A DNA stretch of 64,000 nucleotides, from NCBI GenBank assembly GCA_963969495.1, contig OZ018321.1, positions 138,408,685 to 138,472,684 of the forward strand, written 5' to 3'. A program made the position numbers and the translations under genes. The notes under the pieces are model-generated. The model saw only the letters and a program-made list of their open reading frames with translations. It made no database searches and was not told the origin of the DNA. Origin of the DNA: Ceratothoa steindachneri. Its lineage: Eukaryota > Arthropoda > Malacostraca > Isopoda > Cymothoidae. Positions 58,649 through 64,000 of the stretch are shown here, one piece after another. The first letter of the stretch is position 1; every line of letters begins with the position of its first letter.

Positions 58649-59375
58649 TCAGGATTGGTTGCTTAATACAAGAATAAAAATTTCAATAATTCCTGATACA
58701 ATATAAAGATTGGATGCAATTTGATTTATATTTAAATACGGTTTAAGTTTTAGTATGTAAAGTGATTCTAATATCCGTAGTTCGTTGGAATGGGGTCTAT
58801 GAGTAAGCATTTTAAAGTTATCCATATTAATTTCAGACTTGCATCGTTTGATGTGATCTCTTATGGGCAAGGGGTCTAGTTTGCTTAGAATTAGCCCAGT
58901 GCGAGTCGACCTTCCCCGATGCTGCTCGATGCGACAATGGATTGACCTAATGGTCGAACCAATATAAGATGAATCGCAAGATTCAAAACTATATTTATAA
59001 ATTACAGAGGAGCGGCCAGGGAATGGAATTCGGTCCTTATTGCTGAAATAGCATCCAATATTGTTCGCATTTTTAACATGAATTTTGGGTCGAGATATGG
59101 ATAGAATTTATTTAGTCTTTTTAATTTCATTTACAAAGTCGTTTGATTTTTTACCAAAGTATGGGAACCTAAAGAAAATAGATAATTTCTCTACGGGATT
59201 TTTCCACTAATGAGTCAGGGTAGCCATTATTTTTAAAGAAAGTTTTTAGAAAAGAGAATTCTAAATGCAGCAGTTTATATGAAGAACGTATATTGTAGGC
59301 TCCATGAATAAGAGTTTTTATTGAGGATAAATTAAGGTTTTCTGGCAAGAAACTAAAGAAGCTTGTGCCTAAACC
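58649..59375 (-). pseudogene. Penelope-like element 4, minus copy (RT end to GIY-YIG end)
   Basis: Going down the minus strand: IHGAYNIRSSYKLLHLEFSF and [17 protein letters not shown] (RT C-terminal/linker, 59330-59210), then decayed sequence. The C-terminal block LPIRDHIKRCKSEINMDNFK, then RILESLYILKLKPYLN of the GIY-YIG domain ends at 58700. The segment 59206-59375 is an inverted copy of 60108-60285. The head-to-head join lies near 59375. Confidence 0.75.
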
Positions 59376-60300
59376 TGGAAATGTATGCTTACTGGCTTAC
59401 TATATGGGAAATCTAAAACCCATAAGGAAGGAGTTCCACTCTTCCCCATTTTTTTCCGCGTGTAATACACCCTCTTACGGTATATCAAAATTCCTAGCAC
59501 ACGTTCTTTCTGAACTTACCAATAATTACTACACCATAGCTAATTCACGAAAAATTGTAGAAGACCTGTGCACCCGTTCGGACGCTGCTGACGTCATAAT
59601 GGTGAGTTATGACGTCGAAAACTTATTCACAAATATTCCTCTGAGAGAAACAATCCAAATTTATACAAACTCTATTTTTAATTCTTGTCAAAAAGTAATA
59701 GGTATTACAAAAAAAAACATTTAAGTAATTTTTTGAATTGGCTATATTAAATTCGTATTTTATATTGAATAAAGAATTTTACGTCCAAAAAGAAGGAGTG
59801 GGGATGGGTCTACCACTTGGGCCAACTTTCGCGAACATCTTCTTATGCCATTATGAATAACTTTAGCTCAATAACTCTCCCATTGAATATAAACCTATCT
59901 ATTACAGAAGTTATGTCGATGATACATTTGTATTAATGAAATCATAACAACAGGCGGAACAATTCCTTAAATACTCGAACTCTAGACATAAAAATATAAA
60001 TTATACAATGGAGATCGAGAAAAATCGTAGACTTCCATTTTTGGATATAGATATTAAACGTTCAGGAACATAATATGAAACTTCAGTCTATAGGAAGTCT
60101 ACATTTACAGGTTTAGGCACAAGCTTCTTTAGTTTCTTGCCAGAAAACCTTAAGTTATCCTCAATAAAAACTCTTATTCATGGAGCCTACAATATACGTT
60201 CTTCATATAAACTGCTGCATTTAGAATTCTCTTTTCTAAAAACTTTCTTTAAAAATAATGGCTACCCTGACTCATTAGTGGAAAAACATATTAAATTTTT
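59376..60300 (+). pseudogene. Penelope-like element 4, plus copy (RT domain)
   Basis: The plus strand reads NTPSYGISKFLAHVLSELTN, VIMVSYDVENLFTNIPLRET (first catalytic Asp), and after a frame change EFYVQKEGVGMGLPLGPTFA, NIFLCHYE, YYRSYVDDTFVLMKS (catalytic YVDD, about 59906-59945), HKNINYTMEIEKNRRLPFLD, SVYRKSTFTGLGTSFFSFLP and [13 protein letters not shown]. It is the best preserved RT here, yet has several stops. It ends at 60300 in poly-T followed by (CT)n(TA)n; its GIY-YIG is missing. Confidence 0.85.
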
Positions 60301-60307
60301 TTTTTGA

Positions 60308-60779
<472 letters not shown>

Positions 60780-61689
60780 TATATATATATATATATATAA
60801 TGTGTATTGAGGATTTTAGCTCAATAACAAAGCAGGTCTTCGTTCATATAGTTATATATTATTTTCATTTAGTGTAATGGACGCTAGACATCTGTCAGGC
60901 TCCACTTTAGATAATAATGATATGGGGCTGGAAAGTCCACATACAGTCTAGGGGCACCTGTCGTACAAGGAGAATAAACTCGGTTAGAGGTTGCTGGTCT
61001 GCGAAGAACCATTCTTGAAACTTCCTCTGCGAAGAAATCAACAAAGGATTCAGTTAAAATGGGCATTGATGTGCTCCGAAACTACTATTTTGAGGAAGAG
61101 TTGTTATTATTATACATGAGGGATACCATAAACACCAGGATGCCTTTAATGAATCAACTTTTCCGTCTGTTTCTCTCCTTCCACTAATGTTTCTTGACAA
61201 GAGGTAAAAACCTTTGGGTTTTTTTTGGAAGGGGGTATCTCATATATAGATTTTCACCAGCCATTCCAGATTCTGAGAGCTTAGATTGAATACTATTTTC
61301 CTCTGGGATTTGGGTTGGATGCCTCCTTGTAGGGTGGATTGGTCTTGAATGAAAGGCTGTTTTGTGTTGATGAACGGTTGCATAGCCTCCTGAGAAGTCC
61401 GCAAGCCCTCGTTTGGTCCGTGGCTAAAGAGGAATTATTAGGAAGGAAGAGCAATTGAGAGGGGTCAATGTGGGGGAAAGTCTCTACAGATAGTATATAG
61501 GTGACCCTCAAAGAGAGAAACAGATGGGCCGAAGCTAACTTAAGGATGGTGATAACTGAAGAGCTTCGCTTGGCTTCATCGATGTCTGGGGTCAGAAGAA
61601 AGTTATGCGTTACAAGGGCTAAGGTTCAAATTGAATCCCCCCAGGAGTGTAAATCCCTTGTAAATACTCTAGAAATCTTTAATATAATG

Positions 61690-62110
61690 TAATGAAAATG
61701 TCATATAAAAGACTGGAAATCTTTTGTAAACAGGTTACAAATACTTTGCTAAAAATATTACAATTCTTATTTAGAAAATCATAAAAATCTTTCGTAAAAT
61801 ATCATACGGATCTTTTGTAAAAAAATATTATACGAATCTTTTTTAAAACACAAAACTTTTGTAAAAATACTACTAATCTTATTTTTACTTATACAAATCT
61901 TTTACAAAAAAAACCTCATACAAATCTTTTCTAAAAAAAAAATACAAAGCATTCAAACTTTTTGTTAAAAAACCAAAATTATTTTTAAAAATGGGCCTAC
62001 AACTCTTTTATTTATAGACTACAAATCATTTAAAATGACCGCAAATACTCAAAATCTTTTGTAAAAATCCAAATCCTTGATTAAAAGTAGGCTTCAAATT
62101 CTTTCTACTG
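61690..62110. repeat. Degenerate minisatellite (acaaatcttttgtaaaaa)
   Basis: About a dozen diverged copies of a unit near 25-35 bp. Each includes tcttttgtaaaa, which is itself a weak inverted pair with tacaaatc. Confidence 0.75.
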
Positions 62111-62659
62111 ATATCGAAACCCCATCTTGGCGAACTCTACGGTAATTTATTGTATAAGTTTTGACACGAATTATCTCAAAGAAAATCTCATCTCTAATAT
62201 ATCTAAAATGTCTTATCCTCGAGAGTTGAGCAATTTGATAAGGAAGGCTCATTCAAAATTCACATTAAAGCTTTAAATTAAACGTTAAATAGTTATTGCT
62301 GAAAAGATAGTGAGGTTAAAATAAGGGCTAAATATAGGTTTCAAATGAATTTCAGAGTCAGGAACCCCAAATTCTTCATTGGCTAAATTCCACGCAGTGG
62401 GGGATGAGATAAGGGGAAAGAAATGCCCAAATTGGAGGGAGTAAAGGATTTTTAATTTATATTCGGCCTTTAGATTTAGTATAGCAAACGGAATTTTTTC
62501 TTCTATCTCAGAACCACATCTCTAAACCGGCTGGGCCAGAAGAAAGAAAAGGATCCTCTACTTCGCAAAAAATCAAAACCATCCCCACGAACAAGCTCAA
62601 TAACCTCAACTGTAAGTCTTTAGAGTATAGGTTAGCTCAAAAGTTGCTTTACCGTTTAA

Positions 62660-62870
62660 GAACTGATATTTTTTATCCCTCTCCCTCTCTTCTCCCTCTC
62701 CCCTCTCCTCTTCGCTCTCTCATCTCTCTCTATCTTTCTCCCTCTCTCCTCCCATCTCCCCCTATTTCCCCTTCTCCCTCCTCTCTCTTCCCCATCTTTC
62801 CCCATCTCTCTCCCGCCCTCCTTTCCTTCCCTCTCATTTCCCCCCCCCTCTCTCTCCTCTCATAAATATT
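62660..62870. repeat. Polypyrimidine (CTCCC)n tract
   Basis: About 210 bp almost purely C/T on the plus strand, capable of triplex formation in principle. Confidence 0.9.
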
Positions 62871-63183
62871 ACCAACATCATTGCCTCACTAAATTGCATT
62901 CGTAGACTACGCTACGGCTTTCGATTCAGTAAATACAAATTCAGTTCTGTTTTTTTTATGGGTTTTTATTTAAGTGGAAGCCTTAGGAGGCACCTCTAGC
63001 AGAATGTTTATAAGAAGAGATCTGTAAAAAAATGAGTTAAGATAAGGAACATAAAATATGTATATGGAAGTTATATAGCCGCCGATCCTCCCGCAGACAT
63101 TCAAGGTGGGAGGGAACGCCAAGAGGGAAAATGGAAAACTAACTATCAAAAACCACGCTCAGGTGCCCTATGAGAGGCATGTA

Positions 63184-64000
63184 CGAGGGGCAGTCAATAA
63201 GTTTTGCAATTCGGATATAAGAAAACGAGATATGAGGAAAACTGTTTTATTATTTTTCAATATAACTACCCTCGACTTCAATGCACTTGCGCCACTTGTC
63301 CCTGAGGCTTCGAATTCCCGACAACCATAAATCTCCCGACTGCTGTTCAATCCACTCCTGGATGGCGAGCTGGACATCGTCATCGTCCCCAAACCGACGT
63401 CCACACAGTGCAGCTTTGAGCTGGCAGAATAAAAAGTAGTCGCTAGGGGCCAGACCAGGACTGTAGGGGGGGATGGTTGAGCTCCTCGAATCCGCACTCG
63501 CGCAGGGCAGCTTATGCAACTCTGGCCTTGTTGACTTTGACGACGTTGAAGTCGATCATGGGGCGTGAGGTTTCTAGGGACCGAACGGGCAGAGACCTTG
63601 GTCATGGCCAAATTGTCGTTGATGATGTTGATAACACTTCCATGTGATATTCCAAGTTCTCGCTCGATTTCTTCGACCTTCATGCGTCGATTTTCGAGAA
63701 TCATTCTCTCCACCCGGGCCACATTGTCCTCGTTGTTCACGTCTGACGGGCGTCCTGGAGGGGGGTCATCTTCAAGGGACTCACGACCATGGCGGAACTC
63801 CCTATTCCAGCGAGCAATGGTTGCATAGGAAGGGGCGGTGTCAGTGTACACTGCAACCATGCGTTCATGGATCTCTTTTGCATTCTTACCTTCCTTGGTC
63901 AAAAATTTGATCAGTGCGCGGTGCTCAACCTTCCTCATTGTTGAAAAATTTGTGACTGACGATCCGCGATCAGCTACTGCTTCTTAAATAGACGAGGCAG
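63184..64000 (-). mobile_element. Mariner-like transposon, internally deleted, running off the window
   Basis: The lower end reads TA then cgaggggcagtcaataagtt (63184 onward), a mariner TIR form. The transposase start is at 63938 on the minus strand and 62 bp of 5' sequence follow to the window end. The other TIR lies beyond 64000. Confidence 0.8.
63250..63938 (-). pseudogene. Mariner transposase lacking the middle catalytic part
   Basis: The minus strand starts MRKVEHRALIKFLTKEGKNA. It carries the first helix-turn-helix (KEIHERMVAVYTDTAPSYAT, VARWNREF-like) and GRPSDV, then the second (RMKVEEIERELGISHGSVIN), then VPRNLTPHDRLQRRQS. At about 63535 it jumps to the C-terminal block in another frame: PPYSPGLAPSDYFLFCQLKA, GRRFGDDDDVQLAIQEWIE. 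The WVxxxD and HDNAPxH blocks, carrying the first two catalytic Asp, are deleted; the last Asp (APSD) remains. Such a truncated protein could still bind TIRs but could not cut. Confidence 0.85.

Larger units (their letters stand above)
60799..63183. other. Gene-free interval with simple repeats
   Basis: No firm gene. The segment 61501-61692 (reading VTLKERNRWAEANLRMVITE, then SGVRRKLCVTRAKVQIESPQ) is open after a tatatag acceptor-like site and could be a terminal exon, but nothing confirms it. 61690-62110 is a degenerate repeat rich in acaaatcttttgtaaaaa. 62660-62870 is a polypyrimidine tract (ctccctct). Confidence 0.45.

Noticed and set aside
62644..62865. 73-residue Pro/Ser/Leu-rich frame
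   Set aside because: It is the translation of a polypyrimidine tract.

Overview
The window looks like a transposon-dense stretch of an animal nuclear genome, most likely an arthropod. Evidence: no operons or ribosome binding sites; GT-AG introns in two places; about twenty (TA)n arrays, one over 200 bp; five-base TTAGG-type telomeric units; and typical animal transposon families (Penelope-like elements, Tc1/mariner, Merlin, hAT, CR1-like LINEs, Ty3/gypsy). The species cannot be named from this. Almost nothing is intact. The only good candidate for a host gene is a pair of phase-compatible exons near 53 kb.

Layout. 1-6.7 kb: a LINE RNase H domain split by a young, internally deleted Ty3/gypsy element (119-6533, minus) with 1.53-kb LTRs and a 5-bp target duplication. 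6.7-13 kb: mostly unassigned AT-rich DNA. 13-14.4 kb: a broken Merlin transposon. 14.4-18.7 kb: two head-to-head Penelope-like (PLE) 3' ends, one interrupted by a nearly intact, intron-containing terminal-inverted-repeat transposon (15275-18053). 18.7-21.6 kb: a Tc1 relic, a minisatellite and a maT-like relic. 22.9 kb: an inverted pair of short telomere-like repeats. 24.7-28.5 kb: a gag/RT retroelement of unresolved class, cut in its RT motif by (TA)n followed by another PLE. 32-33 kb: a MITE and a faint Tc1 relic. 35.3-37.1 kb: a LINE 3' end and a third PLE. 37.6-40.4 kb: the largest (TA)n and a 30-bp minisatellite. 41.4-42.8 kb: hAT and mariner relics. 43.3-50.1 kb: an older, longer Ty3/gypsy element (minus). 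52-53.9 kb: a Tc1 relic and the host exons. 54.9-58 kb: a LINE holding a MITE, then a DDE-like transposon relic. 58.6-60.3 kb: a second head-to-head PLE pair. 60.5-60.8 kb: a TA-flanked MITE. 63.2 kb to the end: a deleted mariner.

Main result. Both gypsy elements carry integrase upstream of reverse transcriptase: gag, protease, integrase, RT, RNase H. This is the copia-like order known from the Gmr1 group, not the usual gypsy order. A second theme is that most PLE 3' ends abut (TA)n arrays. In one case the array sits inside a formerly coding RT motif, so it arrived with or after the insertion. A third is the 2.78-kb transposon at 15275-18053, whose ends, target duplication and exon structure can all be read directly.
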